This document shows, one piece after another, positions 24,600 through 33,923 of a stretch of 64,000 bases of DNA (its first letter is position 1; each line of letters opens with the position of its first letter). Position numbers and translations under genes: made by a program. Origin of the DNA: Streptomyces marincola (lineage in GTDB: Bacteria > Actinomycetota > Actinomycetes > Streptomycetales > Streptomycetaceae); assembly GCF_020410765.1 (NCBI RefSeq), contig NZ_CP084541.1:5103001-5167000 (forward strand). Reading direction: 5' to 3'. The notes beneath the pieces were generated by a model, which had not been told where the DNA came from, did no database searches, and worked only from the letters and a program-made list of their open reading frames with translations.

Positions 24600-25991
24600 A
24601 TGAGCCGTTCCGCCCACCCCGCGGGGCCCCGTCACGCCGACGTGCTGCCCGAGGGCCACTACGCCGGGCCCCCCGCCGACCTGAACGCACTCGACGCGCG
24701 CGTCTGGGCGCGTTCCGTGGACCGGGGGGAGGACGGGGCCGTGCGGGTCGCCGGCGTGAGCGCCACGGCGCTCGCGGAGTCGTTCGGCACGCCGGCGTAC
24801 GTGCTGGACGAGGCCGACTTCAGGGCGCGCTGCCGCGCGTGGCGCGAGGCGTTCGGTCCTGACGCGGACGTGTTCTACGCGGGCAAGGCGTTCCTGTCGC
24901 GGGCCGTGGTGCGCTGGCTGTGTGAGGAGGGCCTGAACGTCGACGTCTGCACGGGCGGCGAGCTGGCGACGGCCCTGGCCGGCGGGATGCCGGCCGAACG
25001 CGTCGCGCTGCACGGCAACAACAAGTCGGTCGCCGAGATCCACCGCGCGGTGGCGGCCGGGGTGGGCCGGATCGTGCTCGACTCGTTCCAGGAGATCGAA
25101 CGCGTCGCCGCCGCGGCGCGCGAGCACGGCACGCGGCAGCGGGTGCAGATCCGGGTGACGGTCGGGGTCGAGGCGCACACGCACGAGTTCATCGCGACCG
25201 CGCACGAGGACCAGAAGTTCGGGCTGGCGCTCGCGGACGGCACGGCCGCCGAGGCGGTGCGCCGGGTGCTGGCCGAGCCGCACCTCGAACTGGTCGGCCT
25301 GCACAGCCACATCGGGTCGCAGATCTTCGACATGGCGGGCTTCGAGGTCTCGGCGCGGCGCGTGATCGGGCTGCTGAGCGAGGTGCGCGACGAGCACGGC
25401 GTCGAACTGCCCGAGATCGACCTCGGCGGCGGCCTCGGCATCGCCTACACCTCCGAGGACGATCCGCGCGAGCCGCACGAGATCGGCGCCGCGCTGCGGG
25501 AGATCGTGGCGAAGGAGTGCGAGGCGGCCGGTCTCGCCGTGCCGCGGCTGTCCGTGGAGCCGGGGCGCGCGATCGTGGGCCCGAGCGCGTTCACGCTGTA
25601 CGAGGTCGGCACGGTCAAGCCGCTGCGCGGCCTGCGCACCTACGTGAGCGTCGACGGCGGGATGTCGGACAACATCCGCACCGCGCTGTACGACGCCGAG
25701 TACACGGTGGTGCTGGCCTCGCGGACCTCCAACGCGGAGCCGATGCTGGCCCGCGTGGTCGGCAAGCACTGCGAGAGCGGGGACATCGTGGTGCGCGACG
25801 CCTACCTGCCGGCCGACGTCGTGCCGGGCGACCTGATCGCGGTGCCCGCGACCGGCGCGTACTGCCGGTCGATGGCGAGCAACTACAACCACACGCCGCG
25901 TCCCCCCGTGGTCGCGGTGCGCGAGGGCTCGGCGCGCGCGATCGTGCGCCGGGAGACGGAGGACGACCTGCTCGCGCTCGACGTCGGCTGA
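24600..25991 (+). CDS. lysA: Diaminopimelate decarboxylase
   Basis: A 463-aa PLP enzyme that converts meso-diaminopimelate to L-lysine, the last step of lysine synthesis. It is a fold-type III (alanine racemase-like) barrel with the PLP lysine K96 in FYAGKAF, HSHIGSQ, the glycine-rich phosphate site LGGGLGI, EPGRAIVG and the C-terminal Cys/Tyr region ATGAYCRSMASNYN. ATG 24600 follows AGAGGAAT. It lies directly upstream of hom, thrC and thrB, forming an aspartate-family amino acid cluster. Confidence 0.97.
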   Translation: MSRSAHPAGPRHADVLPEGHYAGPPADLNALDARVWARSVDRGEDGAVRVAGVSATALAESFGTPAYVLDEADFRARCRAWREAFGPDADVFYAGKAFLSRAVVRWLCEEGLNVDVCTGGELATALAGGMPAERVALHGNNKSVAEIHRAVAAGVGRIVLDSFQEIERVAAAAREHGTRQRVQIRVTVGVEAHTHEFIATAHEDQKFGLALADGTAAEAVRRVLAEPHLELVGLHSHIGSQIFDMAGFEVSARRVIGLLSEVRDEHGVELPEIDLGGGLGIAYTSEDDPREPHEIGAALREIVAKECEAAGLAVPRLSVEPGRAIVGPSAFTLYEVGTVKPLRGLRTYVSVDGGMSDNIRTALYDAEYTVVLASRTSNAEPMLARVVGKHCESGDIVVRDAYLPADVVPGDLIAVPATGAYCRSMASNYNHTPRPPVVAVREGSARAIVRRETEDDLLALDVG

Positions 25992-26096
25992 CGAGAGGCG
26001 CGGGCGGGGCGTCCGCATGCTGAACGCCCGGCGGGGCCAGGCCCGCCGGTGCGTGAGACTGGTGGTACGGAGAAACGGAAAGGCGGGGTCGAATTG

Positions 26097-27386
26097 GTGC
26101 GCACGCGTCCGCTGAAGGTGGCGCTGCTCGGCTGCGGCGTGGTCGGCTCGCAGGTGGCCCGCCTCATGACGACGCACGCCGGCGACCTCGCCGCCAGGAT
26201 CGGGGCCCCGGTCGAACTGGCGGGGATCGCCGTCCGCAGGCCGGGCAAGGTCCGCGACGAGGTGCCGCCCGGGCTGGTGACGACGGACGCGGCCGGTCTC
26301 GTGGCGCGCGGCGACATCGACGTCGTGCTCGAACTGATCGGCGGCATCGAGCCGGCCCGCACGCTGATCAACTCGGCGTTCGAGCACGGCGCGAGCGTGG
26401 TCACGGCGAACAAGGCGCTGCTGGCCCAGGACGGCCCCGCGCTGTACGCCGCCGCGGAGAAGCACGCGGCCGACCTCTACTTCGAGGCGTCCGTGGCCGG
26501 CGCGATCCCGCTGCTGCGCCCGCTGCGCGAGTCGCTGGCCGGCGACAAGGTCAACCGCGTGCTCGGCATCGTCAACGGCACGACGAACTTCATCCTCGAC
26601 CGCATGGAGTCCACCGGCGCGAGCTACGGCGAGGCGCTGGCCGAGGCGTCGGCGCTCGGCTACGCGGAGGCGGACCCGACCGCGGACGTGGAGGGCTTCG
26701 ACGCGGCGGCCAAGGCGGCGATCCTGGCGGGCATCGCGTTCCACACCCGCGTGGGCCTGGACGACGTGCACCGCGAGGGGATCACGGAGATCACGGCGGC
26801 CGACGTGGCCTCCGCGCGGCAGATGGGCTGCACGGTGAAGCTGCTGGCCATCTGCGAACGGGCCGAGGACGGCCGTTCCGTGACCGCGCGCGTGCACCCG
26901 GCGATGATCCCGGACCGGCACCCGCTCGCGGGGGTGCGCGAGGCGTACAACGCGGTGTTCGTGGAGGCGGAGGCGGCCGGGCGGCTGATGTTCTACGGGC
27001 CGGGCGCCGGGGGCGTTCCGACGGCCTCCGCGGTGCTCGGCGACCTCGTGGCAGCCTGCCGCAACAAGCTCGGCGGGGGCGTCGGCCCGGGCGAGTCGGC
27101 GTACGCGCGGCTGCCCGTGAGCCCGATGGGCGAGGTCGTCACCCGGTACCACATCAGCCTCGACGTCGCGGACAAGCCGGGTGTGCTGGCCCAGTGCGCC
27201 ATGGTGTTCGCCGACCACGGGGTGTCGATCGACACGGTGCGCCAGACCGGCAAGGACGGCGAGGCCAAGCTCGTCGTCGTCACGCACCGGGCGAGCGACG
27301 CGGCGCTCGGCGCGACGGTCGAGTCGTTGCGCAGACTGGACACCGTGCACGGTGTCGCGAGCACCATGCGGGTCGAGGGCGAGTAG
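26097..27386 (+). CDS. hom: Homoserine dehydrogenase
   Basis: A 429-aa NAD(P)-dependent enzyme reducing aspartate semialdehyde to homoserine, the branch point to threonine and methionine. The Rossmann motif is LLGCGVVGSQVA at the start, the catalytic domain contains ASVAGAIPLLRPLRESLAGDK and IVNGTTNFIL, and a C-terminal ACT domain (about 350-429; ISLDVADKPGVLAQCA) gives threonine feedback inhibition in this family. GTG 26097 (VRTRPLKVALLGCG) is the normal Streptomyces start; the frame stays open back to 26049. Confidence 0.97.
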   Translation: MRTRPLKVALLGCGVVGSQVARLMTTHAGDLAARIGAPVELAGIAVRRPGKVRDEVPPGLVTTDAAGLVARGDIDVVLELIGGIEPARTLINSAFEHGASVVTANKALLAQDGPALYAAAEKHAADLYFEASVAGAIPLLRPLRESLAGDKVNRVLGIVNGTTNFILDRMESTGASYGEALAEASALGYAEADPTADVEGFDAAAKAAILAGIAFHTRVGLDDVHREGITEITAADVASARQMGCTVKLLAICERAEDGRSVTARVHPAMIPDRHPLAGVREAYNAVFVEAEAAGRLMFYGPGAGGVPTASAVLGDLVAACRNKLGGGVGPGESAYARLPVSPMGEVVTRYHISLDVADKPGVLAQCAMVFADHGVSIDTVRQTGKDGEAKLVVVTHRASDAALGATVESLRRLDTVHGVASTMRVEGE

Positions 27387-27464
27387 GCGCCATGGCTGCC
27401 TCCCCGCACCGGGATGTCCGCCCCACCGGGGCGGCGAAGTGAACAGAAGGGCCTGACTTCCGTC

Positions 27465-28565
27465 ATGGACGCACCAGCCATGTCTCCCGCCGGTGTCGGC
27501 GGGCGCACCAGTTCCCAGTGGCGCGGGGTGATCGAGGAGTACCGGGACCGGCTCCCGGTCACCGCGGACACCCCGGTCGTGACGCTGCGCGAGGGCGGCA
27601 CGCCGCTCGTGCCGGCCGCGGAGCTGTCGGAACGCACGGGGTGTGACGTTTATCTCAAGGTCGAGGGGGCGAACCCGACGGGTTCGTTCAAGGACCGGGG
27701 GATGACGATGGCGATCTCGCGCGCCAAGGAGGAGGGCGCGCAGGCGGTCATCTGCGCCTCGACGGGCAACACGTCGGCGTCCGCCGCGGCGTACGCGGTG
27801 CGCGCGGGGATGGTGTGCGCCGTGCTGGTGCCGCAGGGCAAGATCGCGCTCGGCAAGATGGGGCAGGCGCTGGTGCACGGCTCGCGCATCCTCCAGGTCG
27901 AGGGGAACTTCGACGACTGCCTGACGCTGGCCAGGGGCTTGGCGGAGAAGTACCCGGTGGCGCTGGTCAATTCGGTCAACCCGGTGCGCATCGAGGGCCA
28001 GAAGACCGCGGCGTTCGAGATCGTCGACATGCTGGGGAACGCGCCCGACCTGCACGTCCTGCCGGTGGGCAACGCGGGCAACATCACGGCGTACTGGAAG
28101 GGCTACCGCGAGTACGCGGCCGACGGCATCGCCGCGCGCACGCCCCGCATGTGGGGCTACCAGGCCTCGGGCGCGGCGCCGATCGTGCGCGGCGAGCCGG
28201 TGAAGGACCCGACGACGGTGGCGACCGCGATCCGCATCGGCAACCCGGCCTCGTGGGAGTCGGCCGAGCGGGCCAGGGACGAGTCGGGCGGTCGCATCGA
28301 CGCGGTCACGGATCGTCAGATCCTGGCCGCCTACCGGCTGTTGGCGGCCCGCGAGGGCGTGTTCGTGGAGCCGGCGTCCGCGGCCTCCGTGGCCGGGCTG
28401 CTGAAGGCGGCCGAGGCCGGTGAGGTCGACCGCGGGCAGCGGATCGTGTGCACGGTGACGGGCAACGGCCTGAAGGACCCGGACTGGGCGGTCGCGGGCG
28501 CGCCGCAGCCGGTCACGGTGCCGGTGGACGCGGACGCGGCGGCCGAGCGCCTCGGCCTGGCCTGA
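27465..28565 (+). CDS. thrC: Threonine synthase
   Basis: A 366-aa PLP enzyme that makes threonine from O-phosphohomoserine. The PLP lysine is in NPTGSFKDRGM, and the phosphate-binding and serine-rich segments read CASTGNTSASAAAYA and LPVGNAGNITAYW. It is the short actinobacterial type. ATG 27465 (MDAPAMSPAG) is chosen; ATG 27480 is possible. It lies 78 bp after hom on the same strand. Confidence 0.96.
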   Translation: MDAPAMSPAGVGGRTSSQWRGVIEEYRDRLPVTADTPVVTLREGGTPLVPAAELSERTGCDVYLKVEGANPTGSFKDRGMTMAISRAKEEGAQAVICASTGNTSASAAAYAVRAGMVCAVLVPQGKIALGKMGQALVHGSRILQVEGNFDDCLTLARGLAEKYPVALVNSVNPVRIEGQKTAAFEIVDMLGNAPDLHVLPVGNAGNITAYWKGYREYAADGIAARTPRMWGYQASGAAPIVRGEPVKDPTTVATAIRIGNPASWESAERARDESGGRIDAVTDRQILAAYRLLAAREGVFVEPASAASVAGLLKAAEAGEVDRGQRIVCTVTGNGLKDPDWAVAGAPQPVTVPVDADAAAERLGLA

Positions 28566-28807
28566 GGGGCGCGGGGCCGCCCGGCGTTCCCGCCGCGGCG
28601 CCCCGCGCGCCGTGGCGGCGACGACACCTGCCTGCCCTGTATCGCGTCTGAACCTTCCTTCGATAGGCTGGTATTCGTCCCGGGGTGGTCTCCTGCCCGC
28701 CGCCCGTGCCCTCGACCCAGGGCGCGCGACGGTCGACCCGCCCGCAGCCGCGCCGCGCGCCCGGTGGGGACGGTGCCGCACATCTCACCAAGGAGAGTCA
28801 TCGAGCG

Positions 28808-29734
28808 ATGGCCCATCCCGCCTTCCGAGCCGCTGCCGTACGGGTGCGTACGCCCGCCACCAGCGCCAACCTGGGGCCCGGTTTCGACGCGCTCGGCCTC
28901 GCGCTCGGCCTGTACGACGACGTCGTGGTCCGGGTCGCGGACTCGGGGCTGCACCTGGACATCGCGGGCGAGGGCGCGGCCTCGGTCCCGAGGGACGAGC
29001 GGAACCTGCTGGTCCGCACGCTGCGCACGGCGTTCGACGCGCTGGGCGGGCAGCCCCGCGGCCTTGAGATCGTGTGCGCCAACCGCATTCCGCACGGCCG
29101 CGGCCTCGGCTCGTCCTCGGCGGCGATCTGCGCGGGCCTCGTGGCGGCGCGGGCGGTGACGACGGGCGGGGAGAGCAAGCTCGACGACGCGGCGCTCCTC
29201 GAACTCGCGGCCGAGATCGAGGGCCACCCGGACAACGTCGCGGCCTGCCTGCTCGGAGGGTTCACGCTGGCCTGGGGGGAGAACGGGGCGGTGCGCGCGA
29301 TCCGCATGGAGCCGGCGCGCACGGTGGTCCCCGTGGTGTTCGTGCCCGCGACGCCGCTGGCGACGGAGACCGCCAGGGGGCTGCTGCCGCACGCCGTTCC
29401 GCACGTCGACGCGGCGGCGAACGCCGGGCGGTCGGCGCTGCTCGTCGAGGCGCTGACCAGGCGCCCCGAGCTGCTGCTCCCGGCCACGGAGGACCGGCTG
29501 CACCAGGACTACCGGGCGCCCGCGATGCCCGAGAGCATGGATCTCGTCGGCCGGCTGCGCGCCGACGGTGTGCCGGCCGTGATCTCGGGGGCGGGGCCGA
29601 CGGTGCTCGCGTTCGCGGAGGACGGCGAGGCCGACAAGATCGCCCGGCTGGCCGGTGACGGCTGGACGGGGAACCGGCTGGCCCTGGACACGGCGGGCGC
29701 GTGCGTCCTGCCGCTCGCCGGGGCCGGTCAGTGA
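28808..29734 (+). CDS. thrB: Homoserine kinase
   Basis: A 308-aa GHMP kinase that phosphorylates homoserine to supply thrC. The ATP-binding signature IPHGRGLGSSSAA lies near residues 94-106, the N-terminal motif is VRTPATSANLGPGFD, and the C-terminal GHMP motif is ISGAGPTVLAF. ATG 28808 is 11-12 bp after AAGGAGA. A 242-bp gap separates it from thrC, so it may have its own promoter. Confidence 0.96.
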   Translation: MAHPAFRAAAVRVRTPATSANLGPGFDALGLALGLYDDVVVRVADSGLHLDIAGEGAASVPRDERNLLVRTLRTAFDALGGQPRGLEIVCANRIPHGRGLGSSSAAICAGLVAARAVTTGGESKLDDAALLELAAEIEGHPDNVAACLLGGFTLAWGENGAVRAIRMEPARTVVPVVFVPATPLATETARGLLPHAVPHVDAAANAGRSALLVEALTRRPELLLPATEDRLHQDYRAPAMPESMDLVGRLRADGVPAVISGAGPTVLAFAEDGEADKIARLAGDGWTGNRLALDTAGACVLPLAGAGQ

Positions 29735-30170
29735 CCCGCGACCCCTCGCGCGGACCGGCCGCGCGCGGCGGTCGTGCGGGGGGCGAGGGGACCGAGGAGA
29801 GGGGGAATGAAGGCAGTATCCGGTAGTGTTAACCTCAAGTCCGCACGTACCGCCTCATGGGCTTCGTGCGGAATTCCAGGGGTCCCTTCGATCGGGGCCG
29901 CCCCATTCTCTTCCGGGAGCCTCCACTCATCTGCCTGAGCAGCCTGCCTGGTAGCGCCGAGCACGCTCCGGAACCGGTGCGAGACGGTTCGTGGGTTTCT
30001 TACGATCCCTTCCGTCGATCCCTCCCGCACCACACCTTTGAGTTGATCTTCCGCCGCGACGAGCAGGCGGATTACCGCACCGGCCGGTCCACCGCACGAG
30101 ACCGCAGCCGGACAGCACGACCGGTCGCCGAGCCAGACAGGCCGACGTCCGCTCCAGGGAAGGACCCTAC
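29735..30170 (+). promoter_or_regulatory. Long leader region of rho
   Basis: This 436-bp stretch lies before rho. TAGTGT (29824-29829) is a candidate -10 element. A hairpin, CCGCACG / CGTGCGG (29841-29871), would lie at the very start of the transcript. An open frame of 105 codons starts at ATG 29857 and its TGA (30172-30174) overlaps the rho GTG start. The frame has no ribosome binding site and weak codon bias, so I do not call it a gene. A leader of this length suggests post-transcriptional control, possibly autoregulation by Rho. Confidence 0.45.
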
Positions 30171-32168
30171 GTGAGCGACACCACCGATCTGATGGGCGTG
30201 AGTGCCGACACCGCCGACAAGACGTCCGGTGCTGCCACCGCGTCCGCCACGGACGCTCCTGCCGCCACCGCAGCGCCCAGGCGCCGGCGGTCGGGTACCG
30301 GCCTCGACGGCATGGTTCTCGCCGAGTTGCAGCAGGTCGCCTCCGGGCTGGGGATCAGGGGCACCGCGCGGATGCGCAAGAGCCAGCTGATCGAGGTCAT
30401 CAAGGAGAAGCAGGCCGCCGGCGCCTCGGGCGCGGCGGCGAACGGGGACGCCAAGCAGTCCGAGCCCGCGGGCGCGGACAAGCCGAAGCGGCGCGCGACC
30501 TCGCGGACCCGCACGGGCGAGCCGGCCGCGCAGGCGCAGATCGAGATCCCGGGCCAGGGCTCGGACGGCAAGGCGGCCCCCGCCGGCCAGGCCGCGGGCC
30601 AGGACGCCGGCGGGAAGACCGCGGACCGTGCCGCGGAGAAGCCGGCCGACAAGGACCGCGGCGACGCGGCGCCCGGCGGCGACGCGGGCCAGGGCCAGGA
30701 GCGCCAGGGCAAGCGGGACCGCGACCGGCGCGGCGGCAAGAGCGGCGGCGCGCAGCAGGGCCAGTCGGGCAAGAACGACGGGCAGGGCGGCGGCCAGCAG
30801 CAGGGCCAGTCGGGCGGCAAGAACGAGGGCCGCGGCGGCCGTGACAACCGCGAGGGCCGCGACCGCGACGGCCGGGACCGCGACGGTCGCGACCGCGACG
30901 GCCGCGACGGCCGGGACAACCGGGACGACGACTTCGACGGCGGTCGCAGGGGCCGCCGCGGCCGGTACCGCGACCGGCGCGGGCGGCGCGGGCGCGACGA
31001 GGTCACCGAGCCGCAGATCGCCGAGGACGACGTGCTGATCCCGGTCGCGGGCATCCTCGACATCCTCGACAACTACGCGTTCGTGCGCACCTCCGGCTAC
31101 CTGCCGGGCCCGAACGACGTGTACGTCTCGCTCGCCCAGGTCCGCAAGAACGGCCTGCGCAAGGGCGACCACGTCACCGGCGCGGTGCGTCAGCCGCGCG
31201 ACGGCGAGCGCCGCGAGAAGTTCAACGCGCTGGTCCGCCTCGACTCGGTCAACGGCATGCCGGGCGAATCCGGCCGCGGGCGTTCCGAGTTCAACAAGCT
31301 GACGCCGCTGTACCCGCAGGAGCGGCTGCGCCTTGAGATGGAGCCGGGCGCGCTGACCACGCGGATCATCGACCTGGTCTCGCCGATCGGCAAGGGGCAG
31401 CGCGGCCTGATCGTGGCGCCGCCCAAGACCGGCAAGACCATGATCATGCAGGCGGTGGCCAACGCCATCACCCGCAACAACCCCGAGTGCCACCTCATGG
31501 TCGTCCTCGTCGACGAACGGCCTGAAGAGGTCACCGACATGCAGCGCTCGGTGAAGGGCGAGGTCATCTCCTCGACCTTCGACCGGCCCGCGGAGGACCA
31601 CACCACGGTCGCCGAGCTGGCCATCGAGCGCGCCAAGCGGCTGGTGGAGCTGGGCCACGACGTGGTCGTGCTGCTCGACTCCATCACGCGTCTGGGCCGC
31701 GCCTACAACCTGGCGGCCCCCGCGTCCGGCCGGATCCTCTCCGGTGGTGTCGACTCGGCGGCGCTGTACCCGCCGAAGAAGTTCTTCGGCGCCGCCCGGA
31801 ACATCGAGGACGGCGGCTCCCTGACGATCCTCGCCACCGCGCTGGTCGAGACCGGCTCGCGGATGGACGAGGTGATCTTCGAGGAGTTCAAGGGCACGGG
31901 CAACATGGAGCTGAAGCTCGACCGGAAGCTCGCCGACAAGCGCATCTTCCCCGCGGTCGACGTGGACGCCTCCGGCACCAGGAAGGAGGAGATCCTGATG
32001 GGCAGCGACGAGCTGGCCATCGTGTGGAAGCTCCGCCGGGTGCTGCACGCGCTCGACCAGCAGCAGGCGATCGAGCTGCTGCTCGACAAGATGAAGCAGA
32101 CGAAGTCGAACGCCGAGTTCCTGCTCCAGATCCAGAAGACGACGCCGACGCCGGGCAACGGCGACTGA
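30171..32168 (+). CDS. rho: Transcription termination factor Rho with large disordered insert
   Basis: A 665-aa hexameric RNA helicase. An N-terminal Rho_N helical part (LDGMVLAELQQVASGLGIRGTARMRKSQLIEVI, residues about 45-80) is followed by an insert of roughly 190 residues rich in Gly, Arg, Asp and Gln (80-270). Then come the cold-shock-like RNA-binding domain (VAGILDILDNYAFVRTSGYLPG) and the ATPase core with Walker A APPKTGKT and Walker B VVVLLDSITRLGRAYN. GTG 30171 follows AGGGAAGG. The insert is typical of actinobacterial Rho, where it increases RNA affinity; here it carries a 15-bp tandem repeat. Confidence 0.97.
   Translation: MSDTTDLMGVSADTADKTSGAATASATDAPAATAAPRRRRSGTGLDGMVLAELQQVASGLGIRGTARMRKSQLIEVIKEKQAAGASGAAANGDAKQSEPAGADKPKRRATSRTRTGEPAAQAQIEIPGQGSDGKAAPAGQAAGQDAGGKTADRAAEKPADKDRGDAAPGGDAGQGQERQGKRDRDRRGGKSGGAQQGQSGKNDGQGGGQQQGQSGGKNEGRGGRDNREGRDRDGRDRDGRDRDGRDGRDNRDDDFDGGRRGRRGRYRDRRGRRGRDEVTEPQIAEDDVLIPVAGILDILDNYAFVRTSGYLPGPNDVYVSLAQVRKNGLRKGDHVTGAVRQPRDGERREKFNALVRLDSVNGMPGESGRGRSEFNKLTPLYPQERLRLEMEPGALTTRIIDLVSPIGKGQRGLIVAPPKTGKTMIMQAVANAITRNNPECHLMVVLVDERPEEVTDMQRSVKGEVISSTFDRPAEDHTTVAELAIERAKRLVELGHDVVVLLDSITRLGRAYNLAAPASGRILSGGVDSAALYPPKKFFGAARNIEDGGSLTILATALVETGSRMDEVIFEEFKGTGNMELKLDRKLADKRIFPAVDVDASGTRKEEILMGSDELAIVWKLRRVLHALDQQQAIELLLDKMKQTKSNAEFLLQIQKTTPTPGNGD
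30861..30905. repeat. 15-bp tandem repeat x3 inside rho
   Basis: Three in-frame 15-bp units of the type GACCGCGACGGCCGG encode DRDGR-DRDGR-DRDGR in the disordered insert of Rho. Only the last few bases vary. The array is prone to slippage, so the copy number may differ between strains. Confidence 0.75.
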
Positions 32169-32183
32169 CCCGGCCCGTCGCAC

Positions 32184-32221
32184 GGCTCCCGGCCCCGCGC
32201 ACCCGCGCGGGGCCGGGAGCC
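32184..32221 (+). terminator. Terminator hairpin after rho
   Basis: A perfect 17-bp stem (arms 32184-32200 and 32205-32221, GGCTCCCGG.../...CCGGGAGCC) closes a 4-nt loop 15 bp after the rho stop codon. There is no T-run, as is common for Streptomyces terminators. Confidence 0.75.
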
Positions 32222-32292
32222 GCCGTGCGTTCCGGGCGGGGCGTCCGGCCGCCCGGGAGGCGTCACCCGGGCAAACGGGGCACAATGGGTGA

Positions 32293-33405
32293 ATGGGCCC
32301 CCAATCGGACGATGGTGAGCGGATGGGGCGGCCCCGCCGTCCCGGTACGGCCCGCCGCCCCGGCCGCAGGCGTGTGCTGCGCGGCGTGGTGCTCGGCCTC
32401 GCCGCCGTCGTCCTGCTCGCCGGCGCCGGGCTCACGGCGCTGTACGTCAAGCTCGACGGGAACCTCTCCCGGGTCGACATCGACGCCGCGCTCGGGCCCG
32501 ACCGGCCCCGCGACACCCCCGGCGGCTCCAAGGACATCCTCGTGCTCGGCTCGGACTCCAGGTCGGGCGAGAACGGCGGCTTCGGCGGCCCGGACGCCCA
32601 GGCGGGCGCCCGCAGCGACACCGCCATGATCGTGCACGTCAACGAGGCGGGGGACGCGGCCACGGTCGTCTCCATACCGCGCGACACCCTCGTGACCCGG
32701 CCCGCGTGCGAACGCGGCGACGGCTCGACCGAGCCCGCGGCCGGCCGTTCCGTCTTCAACGAGGCGTACACGGTCGGCGGCCCGTCGTGCGCGGTGAAGA
32801 CCGTCGAGGCCATGACGGGCCTGCGCATGGACCACTACCTTGAGGTCGACTTCGACGGCTTCGCCCGGCTGATCGACACCCTCGGCGGGGTGGAGATCAC
32901 CACCACGCGGGCCATCGACGACGACGACAGCCACCTCCACCTGCCGGCCGGCACCCACACCCTCGACGGGGAGCAGGCGCTGGCGCTCGTGCGCACCAGG
33001 AAGGCCGTCGGGGACGGCAGCGACCTGGGCCGCATCGAACTCCAGCAGTCCTTCCTGCGGGCCCTGGCCGAGCAGGTCGGCGGCGTCGGCCTGACGAGCA
33101 GCCCGAAGCGCCTGTACGACATGGCGGACGCGGCCACCTCCGCCGTCACCACCGACGCGTCCATCGGCTCGGTCCGCGAGCTGGCCGGTCTGGCCCGCGC
33201 GCTCGACGGCATCGGCCCGGACGACATGCAGCTGGTGACGCTGCCCGTCGGCCCCGACCCGGCCGACCCCAACCGGGTCACGCCGCTGGACCGCCAGGCC
33301 GAGCAGGTGTGGCGCGCGCTGCGGCGCGACGAGCCGGTACCGGCCTCGGCCGAGGAGGGCACGGCCTCGGAGGAGGGCGGCGGCCCGCCGGTCGCGGGCG
33401 GCTGA
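32293..33405 (+). CDS. LytR-CpsA-Psr (LCP) family protein
   Basis: A 370-aa membrane protein. A basic cytoplasmic N-terminus (RPRRPG...RRPGRRRVLRG) is followed by one membrane helix (about 37-58) and an extracellular LCP domain with DILVLGSDSR, SDTAMIVHV, VVSIPRDTLV, the FNEAYTVGG block and GEQALALVRTRK, which carries the conserved Arg. LCP enzymes transfer wall teichoic acid-like or arabinogalactan-like polymers from undecaprenyl phosphate to peptidoglycan. ATG 32293 has CACAAT 6 bp upstream and no ribosome binding site, so the mRNA may be leaderless; ATG 32323 is the alternative start. Confidence 0.93.
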   Translation: MGPQSDDGERMGRPRRPGTARRPGRRRVLRGVVLGLAAVVLLAGAGLTALYVKLDGNLSRVDIDAALGPDRPRDTPGGSKDILVLGSDSRSGENGGFGGPDAQAGARSDTAMIVHVNEAGDAATVVSIPRDTLVTRPACERGDGSTEPAAGRSVFNEAYTVGGPSCAVKTVEAMTGLRMDHYLEVDFDGFARLIDTLGGVEITTTRAIDDDDSHLHLPAGTHTLDGEQALALVRTRKAVGDGSDLGRIELQQSFLRALAEQVGGVGLTSSPKRLYDMADAATSAVTTDASIGSVRELAGLARALDGIGPDDMQLVTLPVGPDPADPNRVTPLDRQAEQVWRALRRDEPVPASAEEGTASEEGGGPPVAGG

Positions 33406-33571
33406 CGCCGCGCGATCCGGGCGCGCGCCCTGCGCGCGCGGGCCGCCGCGCACCGGCGCCGACGGCCCCGTTTTGGCGGGCACGGCCGGTGCTGGCAAAC
33501 TGGATCGTCGGCCCCGGTTCACGACGCGCAGCCCGCGCGTCGACCCGGTGTCCCGTGAGCTAGGAGAGATC

Positions 33572-33796
33572 GTGAAGCGCGACATCCACCCGGAGTACTA
33601 CGTCACCGAGGTCAGCTGCACGTGCGGCGCCTCGTTCACCACTCGCAGCACCGTCGGCGAGGGGCGCATCCGCGCCGACATCTGCTCCGAGTGCCACCCC
33701 TTCTACACCGGCAAGCAGAAGATCCTCGACACCGGTGGCCGCGTGGCCCGCTTCGAGGCGCGCTTCGGCAAGAACGCCGGGTCCGCCCGCAAGTAG
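33572..33796 (+). CDS. rpmE: 50S ribosomal protein bL31 (zinc-binding form)
   Basis: A 74-aa protein beginning VKRDIHPEYY with GTG 33572 after TAGGAGAG. Two Cys pairs (CTC near residue 16 and CSEC near residue 36) bind zinc, so this is the C+ form that zinc-replete cells use; C- paralogues are normally under Zur control elsewhere. It is followed by a strong hairpin terminator. Confidence 0.97.
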   Translation: MKRDIHPEYYVTEVSCTCGASFTTRSTVGEGRIRADICSECHPFYTGKQKILDTGGRVARFEARFGKNAGSARK

Positions 33797-33806
33797 CGAC
33801 CCCGTC

Positions 33807-33862
33807 GGCGCCGGGCCGGCCGCCGGTGACGCGCCACGTCACCGGCCGCCTCGCCCGGCGCC
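33807..33862 (+). terminator. Terminator after rpmE
   Basis: A two-part stem (GGCGCCGGGC with GCCCGGCGCC; CCGGTGACG with CGTCACCGG) with a 5-nt loop, CGCCA, is followed by TTT. It lies 10 bp after the rpmE stop codon. Confidence 0.75.
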
Positions 33863-33923
33863 TTTCGCGTCCCTTCGCCCCGCGCGCAACGTTCACGCCA
33901 CGCACCCACAGGAGCAGACCACG

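Noticed and set aside
29857..30174. 105-codon frame in the rho leader as a protein-coding gene
   Set aside because: No ribosome binding site and third-position GC is too low for this genome; reported only as a possible leader element.
30072..32828. A 918-codon open frame on the minus strand
   Set aside because: Antisense shadow of rho, explained by GC bias; no start signals or recognisable motifs.
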